A stretch of DNA of 64,000 nt from Bacteroidota bacterium (lineage in GTDB: Bacteria; Bacteroidota; Bacteroidia; Bacteroidales; Dysgonomonadaceae). The notes beneath the pieces are model-generated. The model had not been told where the DNA came from and searched no databases. It was given only the letters and a program-made list of their open reading frames with translations. Shown here piece by piece: positions 9,041 to 17,611 of the stretch. The position numbers were made by a program, and so were the translations under genes. Positions within the stretch are counted from its first letter, which is position 1; each line of letters opens with the position of its first letter. The stretch covers positions 147,220 through 211,219 of the forward strand of contig JAEZGN010000008.1 in the NCBI GenBank assembly GCA_023437305.1, in the 5' to 3' direction.

Positions 9041-9652
9041 TTAAGTTTTTAAATGTTTTTGATTTTTTACTATTCCGCTCCAAAGCATATCAAAATACAC
9101 CTCGAAAGCGCTCTTTTTAATTGGGATAATCTTTTGTAAAATGCCAAGGCTAAATCCGTATATACAACTGTAGATATAGGTAGAGAGTACGGCTATTCCA
9201 ACATCAGCAAAAACTCCCTCTTTTATCCCCTTTAACAGGAGCTTATAAATTGCATTTTTTTCATTGGTTGCAAATAAAGTGGCACTTTTCAGTTCATCTT
9301 TTTCTATATTTCTATATTCCGAATGGAGATAGAGGTCGTAAAACATTACAACTTCATAATTCTTGACCCGATAGTTTACCATTTTGATGAATAAATTCCT
9401 TATTGAGGTTTTGTAGTCATCATGCTCATCAAAATTGAGTGTTAATTTTGATAGCGCACTTTCTTCTGCCCATATAAAAGCCTCTTTCAAGACCTCTTCC
9501 TTACTCGAAAAATAGGTGTAAACTGTACCAACACCTAGTTTGGTATTTTTACTTATTTCTGCAATGCTGATGCCTGAAAGCCCTTTTACCGATGCTATTT
9601 TATATACAGCATCAATAATTTTTTGCCGTTTCTCATTATCTAAAGGCTTCAT
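9041..9652 (-). CDS. TetR/AcrR-family transcriptional regulator
   Basis: About 203 residues from the chosen start MKPLDNEKRQKI. An upstream in-frame Met at 9715 is rejected because the promoter and operator lie between the two. Residues 8-55 form a TetR helix-turn-helix (GISIAEISKNTKLGVGTVYTYFSSKEE); the rest is the alpha-helical ligand domain. It likely represses itself and the SDR gene, since the operator-like palindrome sits in the promoter. Closest in style to small TetR regulators controlling adjacent oxidoreductases; the inducer is unknown. Confidence 0.85.
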   Translation of the reverse strand: MKPLDNEKRQKIIDAVYKIASVKGLSGISIAEISKNTKLGVGTVYTYFSSKEEVLKEAFIWAEESALSKLTLNFDEHDDYKTSIRNLFIKMVNYRVKNYEVVMFYDLYLHSEYRNIEKDELKSATLFATNEKNAIYKLLLKGIKEGVFADVGIAVLSTYIYSCIYGFSLGILQKIIPIKKSAFEVYFDMLWSGIVKNQKHLKT

Positions 9653-9668
9653 TCTTATTTTAAACTTG

Positions 9669-9697
9669 ATGTGCAAATATAAGCGAATAATTATTCG
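9669..9697 (-). promoter_or_regulatory. Promoter and operator of the TetR-SDR unit
   Basis: On the minus strand TATATTTG (about 9671-9678) matches the Bacteroidota TAnnTTTG -7 element, about 18 bases before the ATG at 9652. Directly upstream is the perfect 14-base palindrome CGAATAATTATTCG (9684-9697), positioned to block polymerase: a likely TetR operator. Confidence 0.65.
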
Positions 9698-9951
9698 GTT
9701 AAAAATATTTAACACTAATTAACGTAAAGGAGGATTGCTGTTTTAAATTAAAATTGTTTTGTGAATTGTTACTTTTCAGTAGTTATCTTAATCAAAATCA
9801 GCTTTATGCCTAATGTTAACAAAGCTTATTTTGTTTAATTAGAAACTTATTTGCTAAAAAACTGAATCCCAAGTTTTATACAAACTATAAGAAAAGATAA
9901 AAAAAAGCAGTGTAAATTTTTTATTCTAATATAGAATTTTTGAATTTATAT

Positions 9952-10195
9952 TTCGTCCCTTCGGATTGTAAATCTGAAGACCTATTAATTAAGGGTCTAC
10001 AATCCGCTATAAGAATCAAACCTGCTAATAATATCATTGGCAGGATTATTTATCTATATTTATAACATTAAGAAAAGAAAAAGGTGACAAAAAAATACAT
10101 ACAAAAAGTTGTTACTTTTACATATGCTTAGCTCCTTTGACCGTTGGTTGTCACTTTTTAGTTAAGTTTGTGCTTGGCTACTATAGAGATAGCCA
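9952..10195 (+). repeat. Inter-cassette repeat, copy D
   Basis: A diverged copy starting TTCGTCCCTTCGGATT and containing a decayed version of the 12-bp stem (CCTGCTAATAATATCATTGG), the AAAAAGGTGACA block, ACCGTTGGTTGTCAC and the palindrome as GGCTACTATAGAGATAGCC. After it the sequence continues AGCCCGAGTGTAAAAGATC, which matches the RHS gene beyond its own copy of the palindrome (2951 onward) and, unlike cassettes 2 and 3, shows no deletion at this junction. Confidence 0.75.
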
Positions 10196-10401
10196 GCCCG
10201 AGTGTAAAAGATCAGATCAAGTAATGTCTTCATCATATTGGTATATCAGTATTGGTAGAAATTATGCCAAAGATATGTATTATTTTAATGGGAAAATCCA
10301 TATTGGTTCGCAGTAGAATATATTCTATTGAGCTGATTCATAATCTATCTGCTTTTTCTGGAAATTCTTTAGAACCAAAAACTAAATTCATATTTACTTA
10401 A
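10196..10401 (+). pseudogene. Eroded toxin remnant of cassette 4
   Basis: Only scraps remain. A short stretch homologous to the RHS gene (CCGAGTGTAAAAGATC) is followed by a 30-codon open stretch (SSSYWYISIGRNYAKDMY) ending near 10316, and then by an open stretch ending EPKTKFIFT and a stop at 10399-10401, just ahead of an intact lipoprotein gene. By analogy with cassettes 2 and 3 this is where the toxin tail should be, so I read it as a deleted toxin gene. The reading of these scraps as toxin is inferred from layout. Confidence 0.45.
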
Positions 10402-10417
10402 AACATTAAATACATAT

Positions 10418-10747
10418 ATGAAATTTATATCTTATCTATTTATGATGTGTTTATTCTTGTCTTGTAATATTATTAGTAGAAAAGAATATACTATAGATGT
10501 TATAAATTCAAGTTATGAGGGGCGAATAATAGAAAAATATATTGAGAACTCGAATCATGCAGCTAAGGTGGTTAAAGTCTATACGATTAATAACGACACA
10601 TTAAATATAACAGTAGATTTTTATCCTGAATCATGGAACTTTTTAAATGTGGGTGATTTTATTGTCAAAAAATATGGTAAAGGTAGTATCGAAATAAAGA
10701 AAAAAAACGGAGGACGAAGAGAGTTTCCTTTATATATTCCAAATTAA
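10418..10747 (+). CDS. Candidate orphan immunity lipoprotein 4
   Basis: A 109-residue protein with a short signal peptide and lipobox (CLFLSC, Cys at about residue 16). It lies between inter-cassette repeats D and E in the slot taken by immunity genes elsewhere in the array, but its toxin is gone. A small beta-rich domain follows; no family recognised. AT-rich like its array neighbours. Confidence 0.5.
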   Translation: MKFISYLFMMCLFLSCNIISRKEYTIDVINSSYEGRIIEKYIENSNHAAKVVKVYTINNDTLNITVDFYPESWNFLNVGDFIVKKYGKGSIEIKKKNGGRREFPLYIPN

Positions 10748-10770
10748 GAAATATCTTTATTCTCATATTA

Positions 10771-10849
10771 CCTCGTTTCTTCGGATTTGCAATCCGAAGA
10801 TGAATAGAGCAAGTATCTATAGTCCATTTTAAACTATCCTGCCAATATA
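10771..10849 (+). repeat. Inter-cassette repeat, copy E (truncated)
   Basis: Retains the TTCGGATTTGCAATCCGAA hairpin and the first half of the AATCCTGCCAAT stem (as CTATCCTGCCAATATAAT) and then breaks off. The remaining half of the repeat and any RHS core are absent. Confidence 0.65.
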
Positions 10850-10891
10850 ATACTCCTAGTAAAGACTCATATTGATGCTTATATTGAAAAA

Positions 10892-11365
10892 ATGGAGCAA
10901 GAGAAGAAAAAAAGAGAAGAAAATATAATTTCTATTTTTATGAAAAATATAACCAAGCTAAGAGAGAAATTTCTTATATCAATGTGTATCTTAACAACGA
11001 TATATTGTTTGTTTTTTTATGAATTGATTGAATCTTCTTGTCTTTCTACCATAATGTATACTTTAACTGGATTATGGATATTGCTAATTGTTATTTCTGT
11101 TTTTGAATTAATTGGGTTTTTAGTTTCTAAAAAGAGAACGAGGGAAAAGCTATATTATCAGTCTGATGGATTTGTGAGCTTTATATGTATATATTCTCAA
11201 ATAATTGTAAGCTATTGTTTTTATATATACTTCTTTATATATTTTATATTTGATTTATACAAAGATGATATAATCTTCAATTATATATTACTTATAATAT
11301 TGGGGGTGTTTATTGGATATAAGATAGCTTTTAAATCTTTCATATACTTAGAGAAAAGAAAATAG
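10892..11365 (+). CDS. Candidate orphan immunity protein 5, four membrane segments
   Basis: A 157-residue AT-rich protein with a charged N-terminus and about four hydrophobic segments (residues about 28-45, 52-72, 90-112, 125-145). It lies between the degraded repeats E and F, so it is probably the last survivor of a fifth cassette. No family recognised; a generic small membrane protein cannot be excluded. Confidence 0.45.
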   Translation: MEQEKKKREENIISIFMKNITKLREKFLISMCILTTIYCLFFYELIESSCLSTIMYTLTGLWILLIVISVFELIGFLVSKKRTREKLYYQSDGFVSFICIYSQIIVSYCFYIYFFIYFIFDLYKDDIIFNYILLIILGVFIGYKIAFKSFIYLEKRK

Positions 11366-11390
11366 ATGTATTATTTTTCAAGAGTTTTCT

Positions 11391-11495
11391 CCGTCCTTTT
11401 GGATTTATAATCCGAAAATGAATAGAGCTAGTATTTATAATCCACTATAAATCAAATTTGCCAGTGTTATTATTGATAGGATTGATTTTCTATAA
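11391..11495 (+). repeat. Inter-cassette repeat, copy F (degenerate)
   Basis: CCGTCCTTTTGGATTTATAA and TCCGAAAATGAATAGAGC match the start of copies C and E; the stem survives only as TTTGCCAGTGTTATTATTGA, with mismatches. This is the last recognisable array element before the core genome resumes. Confidence 0.55.
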
Positions 11496-11581
11496 CTCAT
11501 AAGATAAGTGAAAATTTTGTCAAAAAATGTTCTCTAAATACATTCCATTCGATTGAAATCTGAGAATTATACAAAAAAATG

Positions 11582-11589
11582 TATCTTTG
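11582..11589 (+). promoter_or_regulatory. -7 element of the mlaE operon
   Basis: TATCTTTG matches TAnnTTTG, about 30 bases before the mlaE start, and directly follows the end of the RHS array. Confidence 0.55.
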
Positions 11590-11620
11590 TTCATGTTTAT
11601 AAATCACTGAAAAAACAAAT

Positions 11621-12370
11621 ATGTTTATAATTTCTCTTTTAGATAAACTTGGGCACTACGCACTCCTCATGCAAAAGGTTTTCACCAAACCTCAGAAATG
11701 GAGTGTTTTTCTTCGTCAGTATCTAGCCGAAATAAGCAAATTAGGAGTAAACTCAATTTGGATTGTAATAATAATCTCCTTTTTCATCGGTGCTGTTATT
11801 GTGGTGCAAATAAAGTTGAATATCGACTCACCATTTATGCCACGTTATACAGTGGGTTATGTATCCAGAGAGATACTTATCTTGGAATTCTCGTCGACGA
11901 TTATGTGTCTTATCTTGGCAGGAAAGGTCGGATCTAATATCGCATCCGAAATAGGGACAATGCAAGTTACAGAGCAAATTGATGCATTGGAAATAATGGG
12001 TGTAAATTCTGCCAATTATATCATTCTGCCTAAAGTAATAGCTTTGATGACTTTCGTTCCGGTATTAGTTGTTCTCAGTATGTTTTTTGGAGTAATAGGA
12101 GGATATGCTGTCTGTGTAATAGGACAAGTAATGCCTGCCGATACATTTCAGTATGGGCTTCAATTCTACTTCAAAGAGTTCTATGTATGGTATGCCATTG
12201 TGAAAACTATAGTATTTGCCTTCATTATGTCTACAGTTGCTTCTTACTATGGTTATTCAGCACGGGGCGGCTCATTAGATGTTGGTAAAGCCAGTACCGA
12301 TTCGGTGGTTATGAGTAGTATCCTTATCCTTATTGCAGACTTATTACTCACTCAATTGATGATGTCATGA
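11621..12370 (+). CDS. mlaE: MlaE-family ABC transporter permease
   Basis: A 249-residue inner-membrane permease of the MlaE family, which moves phospholipids between inner and outer membranes. The family signature GSNIASEIGTMQVTEQIDAL, with the following MGVN, sits around residues 107-130, between hydrophobic segments. Its stop overlaps the ATP-binding gene start (ATGA at 12367-12370), so the two are coupled. The MlaD substrate-binding protein usually found next is missing here and must be encoded elsewhere. Confident at the family level; the precise substrate is by analogy. Confidence 0.9.
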   Translation: MFIISLLDKLGHYALLMQKVFTKPQKWSVFLRQYLAEISKLGVNSIWIVIIISFFIGAVIVVQIKLNIDSPFMPRYTVGYVSREILILEFSSTIMCLILAGKVGSNIASEIGTMQVTEQIDALEIMGVNSANYIILPKVIALMTFVPVLVVLSMFFGVIGGYAVCVIGQVMPADTFQYGLQFYFKEFYVWYAIVKTIVFAFIMSTVASYYGYSARGGSLDVGKASTDSVVMSSILILIADLLLTQLMMS

Positions 12371-13140
12371 TAGAAGTAAAGAACTTATATAAATCATTTG
12401 ATGAACGAGAAGTTCTGAAGGATATAAATATTCTTTTTGAAGCAGGAAAAACCAATCTTATCATTGGGCGAAGCGGTTCAGGGAAAACTGTTCTTCTTAA
12501 GAATCTGGTAGGCTTGATGCGTCCTTCAAGTGGGCAGATATTATACGATGGTCGTGATCTTACTAAAATGAGTCTCAGCGAAATGAAAGATTTGCGTCAA
12601 GAAATGGGTATGATTTTTCAAGGATCTGCACTATTTGACTCCATGACTGTTTTCGAAAATGTTAATTTCCCATTGATGATGTTCTCTTCGATGACTAGGA
12701 TAGAGCAGGAAAAACGGACAAAATTTTGCCTCGAGAGAGTAAATCTTGGAGATGCTGGTCACCTATATCCATCAGAGATTAGTGGAGGTATGATGAAACG
12801 TTCGGCCATAGCTCGTGCCATAGCTCTCAATCCAAAATACTTGTTTTGCGATGAGCCAAACTCCGGACTTGACCCTCAAACATCACTGGTAATAGACGAT
12901 TTGATTCACGATATCACAAAAGAGTATGATATTACGACCGTTATCAACACTCACGATATGAACTCAGTAATGGGTATTGGCGAACGAATCAATTTTATAA
13001 AAGAAGGCGAACTAGAGTGGCAAGGCTCGAGCAAAGATGTGATGTCTTCTACAAATGAAGATTTTAATGACTTTGTTTTTGCCTCCGACTTATTTAAAAA
13101 AGTTAAAGCTGCCGAAAACGAAGGAATAAAGTTAACTTAA
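12367..13140 (+). CDS. mlaF: MlaF-family ABC transporter ATP-binding protein
   Basis: A 257-residue ATPase partner of MlaE. Walker A is GRSGSGKT (residues 34-41); the signature is ISGGMMKRSAIARA, where SGGM instead of SGGQ is typical of the Mla/Ttg2A subfamily; Walker B is YLFCDEPNSGLDP; the switch His is in NTHDMNS. The C-terminal part is short. It powers lipid transport by the permease encoded just upstream. Confidence 0.9.
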   Translation: MIEVKNLYKSFDEREVLKDINILFEAGKTNLIIGRSGSGKTVLLKNLVGLMRPSSGQILYDGRDLTKMSLSEMKDLRQEMGMIFQGSALFDSMTVFENVNFPLMMFSSMTRIEQEKRTKFCLERVNLGDAGHLYPSEISGGMMKRSAIARAIALNPKYLFCDEPNSGLDPQTSLVIDDLIHDITKEYDITTVINTHDMNSVMGIGERINFIKEGELEWQGSSKDVMSSTNEDFNDFVFASDLFKKVKAAENEGIKLT

Positions 13141-13154
13141 TCCATTTTAATTTA

Positions 13155-13919
13155 ATGAAAGTAATATCATATAATGTAAACGGCATACGTGCCGCCGTAA
13201 ATAAAGGTCTTTATCAATGGATTGAACAAGAGTCTCCTGATATTTTATGCTTGCAGGAAATAAAGGCTACGGAAGATCAGATCGATGTATTGACTATTCA
13301 ATCATTGGGGTATAATTACTATTTTCATCCTGCCGAAAAAAAAGGGTATAGCGGAGTTGGTATCTTGACCAAGCGTATGCCTGATGTGGTGAAAATAGGA
13401 ATGGGTATCCCTGACTATGACAGAGAAGGACGTGTATTGCGTGCCGACTATGGAGATGTTACTGTCATTTGTGTTTATATACCCTCCGGTACAATGGGGG
13501 ATATTCGTCAGGATATAAAAATGAAATTTCTGGCTGATTTTACACATTTTATAAACGATTTACGTAAAGAAAGACCCGAACTCCTTATTTGCGGAGATTA
13601 TAATATCTGCCATAAACCTATTGATATAAATCATCCTGAACGTCATACCAAAAGTTCCGGTTTCTTGCCTGAAGAACGTCAATGGTTTGACGAGTTTATC
13701 GATACCGGACTGATTGATACTTTTCGTGTGTACGACCAAAGCCCCGAGAAGTATAGTTGGTGGAGCTATAGGGCAGGAGCTAGAGCTAAAAATTTAGGAT
13801 GGCGTATAGACTATCATATTATTTCGGAAGAGGCCCGACCACGACTCAATAATGCTGCAATCCTTAGTGAAATAAACTTTTCGGACCACTGTCCTGTTTT
13901 AGTAGAAATGAGTTTCTAA
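13155..13919 (+). CDS. xth: Exodeoxyribonuclease III (AP endonuclease)
   Basis: A 254-residue enzyme of the exonuclease/endonuclease/phosphatase fold that cuts abasic sites and resects 3' ends in base-excision repair. Visible residues are N7 (YNVNGIRA), the metal ligand E35 (LQEIKA), the GDYNICH motif and the terminal SDHCPV carrying the catalytic His. Full length for the family. It starts 14 bases after mlaF, so it is probably co-transcribed, although functionally unrelated. Confidence 0.95.
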   Translation: MKVISYNVNGIRAAVNKGLYQWIEQESPDILCLQEIKATEDQIDVLTIQSLGYNYYFHPAEKKGYSGVGILTKRMPDVVKIGMGIPDYDREGRVLRADYGDVTVICVYIPSGTMGDIRQDIKMKFLADFTHFINDLRKERPELLICGDYNICHKPIDINHPERHTKSSGFLPEERQWFDEFIDTGLIDTFRVYDQSPEKYSWWSYRAGARAKNLGWRIDYHIISEEARPRLNNAAILSEINFSDHCPVLVEMSF

Positions 13920-14015
13920 AAATAGAAACCTTAATCATTTATGATCTAGCAAGTATTAGTTTGTTTAATAGTTTGATTTATTAAAGATAAAATCTTATAG
14001 ATTTAATAAATAACT

Positions 14016-14045
14016 AATAGCCTGTTAAAAACGGGCTATTTTTGT
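14016..14045 (+). terminator. Terminator after the mlaEF-xth operon
   Basis: The stem AATAGCCTG/CGGGCTATT, with a G-U pair and a TTAAAAA loop, is followed directly by TTTTTG. Confidence 0.75.
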
Positions 14046-14056
14046 GTTTTATTTAC

Positions 14057-14064
14057 TATTTTTG
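14057..14064 (+). promoter_or_regulatory. -7 element of the suf operon
   Basis: TATTTTTG, followed by CATTCG, matches TAnnTTTG. The leader to sufC is about 90 bases. Confidence 0.55.
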
Positions 14065-14162
14065 CATTCGAAAGTCATAGCGACTTGAACATATATCAGA
14101 TCTTAGTGTTAAATGGATAGTTGTAAACTAAGATTTTTATTTTAAACAACATATAAATAATA

Positions 14163-14924
14163 ATGGCGAATTTATTAAACATAAAGAACTTACATGCCAA
14201 TGTTGAAGGCAAAGAGATATTAAGGGGGTTAGACCTTGTTGTAAAAGAAGGTGAAATTCATGCAATAATGGGACCTAATGGTGCCGGAAAAAGTACCCTT
14301 GCTTCGGTTTTGGTAGGTAACCCTAACTTTGAGGTAACAGAAGGCGAAGTAACTTTCAGAGAACATGATCTTTTGGAAATGGATCCCGAAGATAGAGCTC
14401 GCGAAGGATTATTTCTCAGTTTTCAGTATCCTGTAGAAATACCCGGAGTAAGTATGACCAACTTTATACGTGCTTCCTTAAACGAAATCCGTAAACATAA
14501 AGGAGAGGAACCTATCTCAGCTTCAGACTTTTTGAAAATGATGCGTGAAAAGCGAGAATTAGTTGAACTTGACAAAGATCTTGCGGGACGCTCGGTGAAC
14601 GAAGGATTTTCGGGAGGGGAGAAAAAACGTAACGAGATTTTCCAAATGGCTATGCTCGAACCCAAATTGGCAATACTAGATGAGACAGACTCAGGGCTTG
14701 ATATCGATGCCTTGCGTATTGTTGCAGCCGGTGTAAACAAATTAAGGAGCAAGGATAATGCTACAGTGGTTATCACCCACTATCAACGTTTGCTGGACTA
14801 TATCAAGCCTGACTATGTACACGTATTATACAAAGGACGTATAGTAAAAAGCGCAGGAGCTGAATTGGCTCTAGAGTTGGAAGAAAGAGGATACGATTGG
14901 ATTATTAAAGATTTTGAAGAATGA
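14163..14924 (+). CDS. sufC: Fe-S cluster assembly ATPase SufC
   Basis: A 253-residue ABC-type ATPase of the SufBCD scaffold that builds Fe-S clusters in the cytoplasm. Walker A GPNGAGKST is at residues 37-45; the SufC-specific signature FSGGEKKRNEI and Walker B LAILDETDSGLDIDAL are visible. It overlaps sufD by 4 bases. The usual upstream partner sufB is not here: the preceding gene is xth, with its own terminator. Confidence 0.97.
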   Translation: MANLLNIKNLHANVEGKEILRGLDLVVKEGEIHAIMGPNGAGKSTLASVLVGNPNFEVTEGEVTFREHDLLEMDPEDRAREGLFLSFQYPVEIPGVSMTNFIRASLNEIRKHKGEEPISASDFLKMMREKRELVELDKDLAGRSVNEGFSGGEKKRNEIFQMAMLEPKLAILDETDSGLDIDALRIVAAGVNKLRSKDNATVVITHYQRLLDYIKPDYVHVLYKGRIVKSAGAELALELEERGYDWIIKDFEE

Positions 14925-16261
14925 TAGAAAATCAATATATAGACATATTCACCCAGTATAGAGATAAGATTGATGCAAAGTCTATATCAGGGATGAATGG
15001 TCTTCGAGATAAAGCACTAAATATTTTTAAAGATCAGGGATTCCCTACCAAGAAAATGGAGGATTATCTCTATCTTGACGTAGCTGCCGAGTTTTTGCCT
15101 GACTTTGCACTTAATATTAACCGGTTGCCATTCACAGGGAACCCATACGTTGCCTTTAGGTGTGAAATTCCTAATTTGACTACAAATCTTTACTTTGTTC
15201 TCAATGATATATTTCATGAAGAACATAAGCCAAAGGTGAATTATCCAAGCGGGGTATTTGTTGGTAGTTTCAAGCATTTTGCAGAAGAAAAGCCTGAGGT
15301 TTTTTCTAAATATTATGGGCAGATAGCAGACATGGATAATAACGGAATTGTTGCATTCAATACAATGTTTGCACAAGACGGTTTTGTTATTTATGTGCCT
15401 AAGGGAGTTATCGTAGAAGAGCCTATTCAGTTGATAAACATATTGAAGAGTGAATTTAATAGTCTTGTCAATCGTCGTATTCTGATTATAGCCGAGGATG
15501 ATGCTCAGGTGAAATTACTTATTTGTGATCATACTGTGGATGAGTCTCAGTTTTTAGCAACACAGGTTACAGAAATATTTGCGGGACGTAATGCCCTTAT
15601 CGATTATTACGACTTGGAAGAAAACTCAGACAAAGTTACTCGTTTGACAAATACGTTTGTTCATCAGCTTGAAGCATCAAATGTATTGATCAATAATATG
15701 ACTTTCAATACGGGCGTTAGCCGCAATAACTATAATGTAAAACTATCCGGACAGCATGCCGAAGCTTATGTATGTGGTATGGTTATAGCGGATAAGCATC
15801 AGTATGTAGATAATTTTGCTTTTCTCGATCATCTTGTGCCACATTGCACGAGTACGCAGTTGTTCAAATATGTGCTTCAAGATGAGGCTACAGGCGCTTT
15901 TTGTGGACGTATACGGGTTGAAAAAGATGCACAGAAAACTTTGGCATATCAGTCGAATAATAACTTATGTATTTCTCCAAATGCTCACATGTACTCCAAG
16001 CCGCAGTTGGAGATTTATGCAGACGATGTGAAATGCTCACACGGATTAACTACAGGACAGTTAGATGAAGAGGCTTTATTTTATCTTCGCTCTCGTGGTC
16101 TATCTAAGGAATCTGCTCGTTTGATGCTAATGCAAGCTTTTGCTGCGGGAGTATTGGAACATGTTCGTATCGATCGTCTGAAAGAAAGACTACTGGATTT
16201 GGTCGAAAAACGTTTCAAAGGAGAATCTGCTCGTTGCGGAAATTGTGCAGTATGTAAATGA
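14921..16261 (+). CDS. sufD: Fe-S cluster assembly protein SufD
   Basis: A 446-residue scaffold subunit with the SufB/SufD right-handed beta-helix core (AEAYVCGMVIADKHQYVDN region, then CSHGLTTGQLDEEALFYLRSRG near residue 367). The N-terminal FPTKKMEDYLY motif is typical of SufD. It ends in GNCAVCK. Translationally coupled to sufC. Length is normal. Confidence 0.95.
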   Translation: MIENQYIDIFTQYRDKIDAKSISGMNGLRDKALNIFKDQGFPTKKMEDYLYLDVAAEFLPDFALNINRLPFTGNPYVAFRCEIPNLTTNLYFVLNDIFHEEHKPKVNYPSGVFVGSFKHFAEEKPEVFSKYYGQIADMDNNGIVAFNTMFAQDGFVIYVPKGVIVEEPIQLINILKSEFNSLVNRRILIIAEDDAQVKLLICDHTVDESQFLATQVTEIFAGRNALIDYYDLEENSDKVTRLTNTFVHQLEASNVLINNMTFNTGVSRNNYNVKLSGQHAEAYVCGMVIADKHQYVDNFAFLDHLVPHCTSTQLFKYVLQDEATGAFCGRIRVEKDAQKTLAYQSNNNLCISPNAHMYSKPQLEIYADDVKCSHGLTTGQLDEEALFYLRSRGLSKESARLMLMQAFAAGVLEHVRIDRLKERLLDLVEKRFKGESARCGNCAVCK

Positions 16262-16331
16262 TAAATGAAACATGGTTTTCGGTTGCAGAATCTGATTATG
16301 CTGCTAACTGCTGACTGTTGACAGTGAAAAA

Positions 16332-17546
16332 ATGAATATAGAAGAAATAAGATCAGATTTTCCTATTTTATCTACTACGGTTTATGGTAAACCTCTTATT
16401 TATCTGGATAATGGGGCTACTACCGAAAAACCAAGATGTGTGGTAGAGGAAATGACGAAAATATATTACACCACGAACGCCAATGTGCATCGTGGTGTAC
16501 ATTATTTAAGCCAGCAAGCTACAGACCTGGCTGAAGAATCGAGAGTGGTGGTGCAGCAATTCATCAATGCTAAACATAGTCACGAGATTATTTTCACAAG
16601 AGGTACTACTGAGTCGATAAATCTAGTTGCTCATAGTTTCTGTCGCCAATTTTGCAATGAAGGTGACGAAATTATTATTTCGGCAATGGAACATCATGCC
16701 AATATTGTATCGTGGCAATTGCAAGAGCCAATACGCGGAATCAAGCTTAAAGTAATTCCTATCAATGATAAGGGGGAATTGATGTTGGAGGAAATGGAGA
16801 AACTTATTTCGCCCAAAACACGTCTGATATCGGTTACACATGTCTCTAATGTATTGGGTACTGTAAATCCTGTTGATCAAATAGCAGAAATTGCTCACAA
16901 ACATAATATTCCTGTGCTGATAGATGCAGCTCAGTCGGTTCAGCATATGACGCTGGATGTACAAAAGCTGGACTGTGATTTTCTTGTTTTCTCAGGACAT
17001 AAGGTTTATGGCCCGAATGGAGTAGGTGTCTTGTATGGTAAAGAAAAATGGCTGAATCAGATGCCGCCTTATCAGGGTGGGGGTGAAATGATAAAAACGG
17101 TTTCCTTTAAAGAGACCACATTCAACGAGTTACCATTTAAGTTTGAGGCCGGAACCCCTGATTATCCGGGAGTGATAGCGTTGGCTACAGCATTGAAATA
17201 CATAAAAAATATTGGGCTTGACTCAATAAAAGCATACGAAGATGAGTTATTAAGATATTGTACTGATGAATTACTGAAATTAGAAGGTTTACGAATATAT
17301 GGAACTTCGGATAAGAAAAGTAGCGTAATCTCGTTTCTGGTAGATAATATTCATCATTATGATATGGGAATGCTTTTAGATAAAATGGGAATAGCCGTTC
17401 GTACTGGGCATCACTGTGCTCAACCTCTTATGGATGAGTTGGGTATAGACGGTACGGTGAGAGCATCATTGGCATTCTACAATACAAAAGAAGAGATTGA
17501 TCAGTTGGTAATAGGGGTAAAAAAGGTTGCTTCGATGTTTCGCTAA
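16332..17546 (+). CDS. sufS: Cysteine desulfurase SufS
   Basis: A 404-residue PLP enzyme that takes sulfur from cysteine to feed SufBCD. The PLP lysine is K224 (FSGHKVYGPNG) and the persulfide-forming cysteine is C362 in RTGHHCAQPL, the group II (SufS) arrangement. It follows sufD by 70 bases without an intervening gene. No sufE or sufU is visible nearby. Confidence 0.96.
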   Translation: MNIEEIRSDFPILSTTVYGKPLIYLDNGATTEKPRCVVEEMTKIYYTTNANVHRGVHYLSQQATDLAEESRVVVQQFINAKHSHEIIFTRGTTESINLVAHSFCRQFCNEGDEIIISAMEHHANIVSWQLQEPIRGIKLKVIPINDKGELMLEEMEKLISPKTRLISVTHVSNVLGTVNPVDQIAEIAHKHNIPVLIDAAQSVQHMTLDVQKLDCDFLVFSGHKVYGPNGVGVLYGKEKWLNQMPPYQGGGEMIKTVSFKETTFNELPFKFEAGTPDYPGVIALATALKYIKNIGLDSIKAYEDELLRYCTDELLKLEGLRIYGTSDKKSSVISFLVDNIHHYDMGMLLDKMGIAVRTGHHCAQPLMDELGIDGTVRASLAFYNTKEEIDQLVIGVKKVASMFR

Positions 17547-17611
17547 ACTGATCGTGAATCTCAAAAAAATATAATTGTAAAAGTTTATTTTTAAATTATA
17601 AAAGCTTTGTG

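Noticed and set aside
8219..9951. TetR-SDR unit as a transposon
   Set aside because: No transposase, terminal inverted repeats or target duplications can be seen.
4741..11495. Considered whether the regularly spaced repeats are a CRISPR array
   Set aside because: Units are over 200 bases, diverged, and separated by genes rather than short spacers; no cas genes are present.
16290..16325. Short repeats GCTAACTGCTGACTGTTGAC between sufD and sufS
   Set aside because: Too short and simple to call an element; probably plain spacer sequence.
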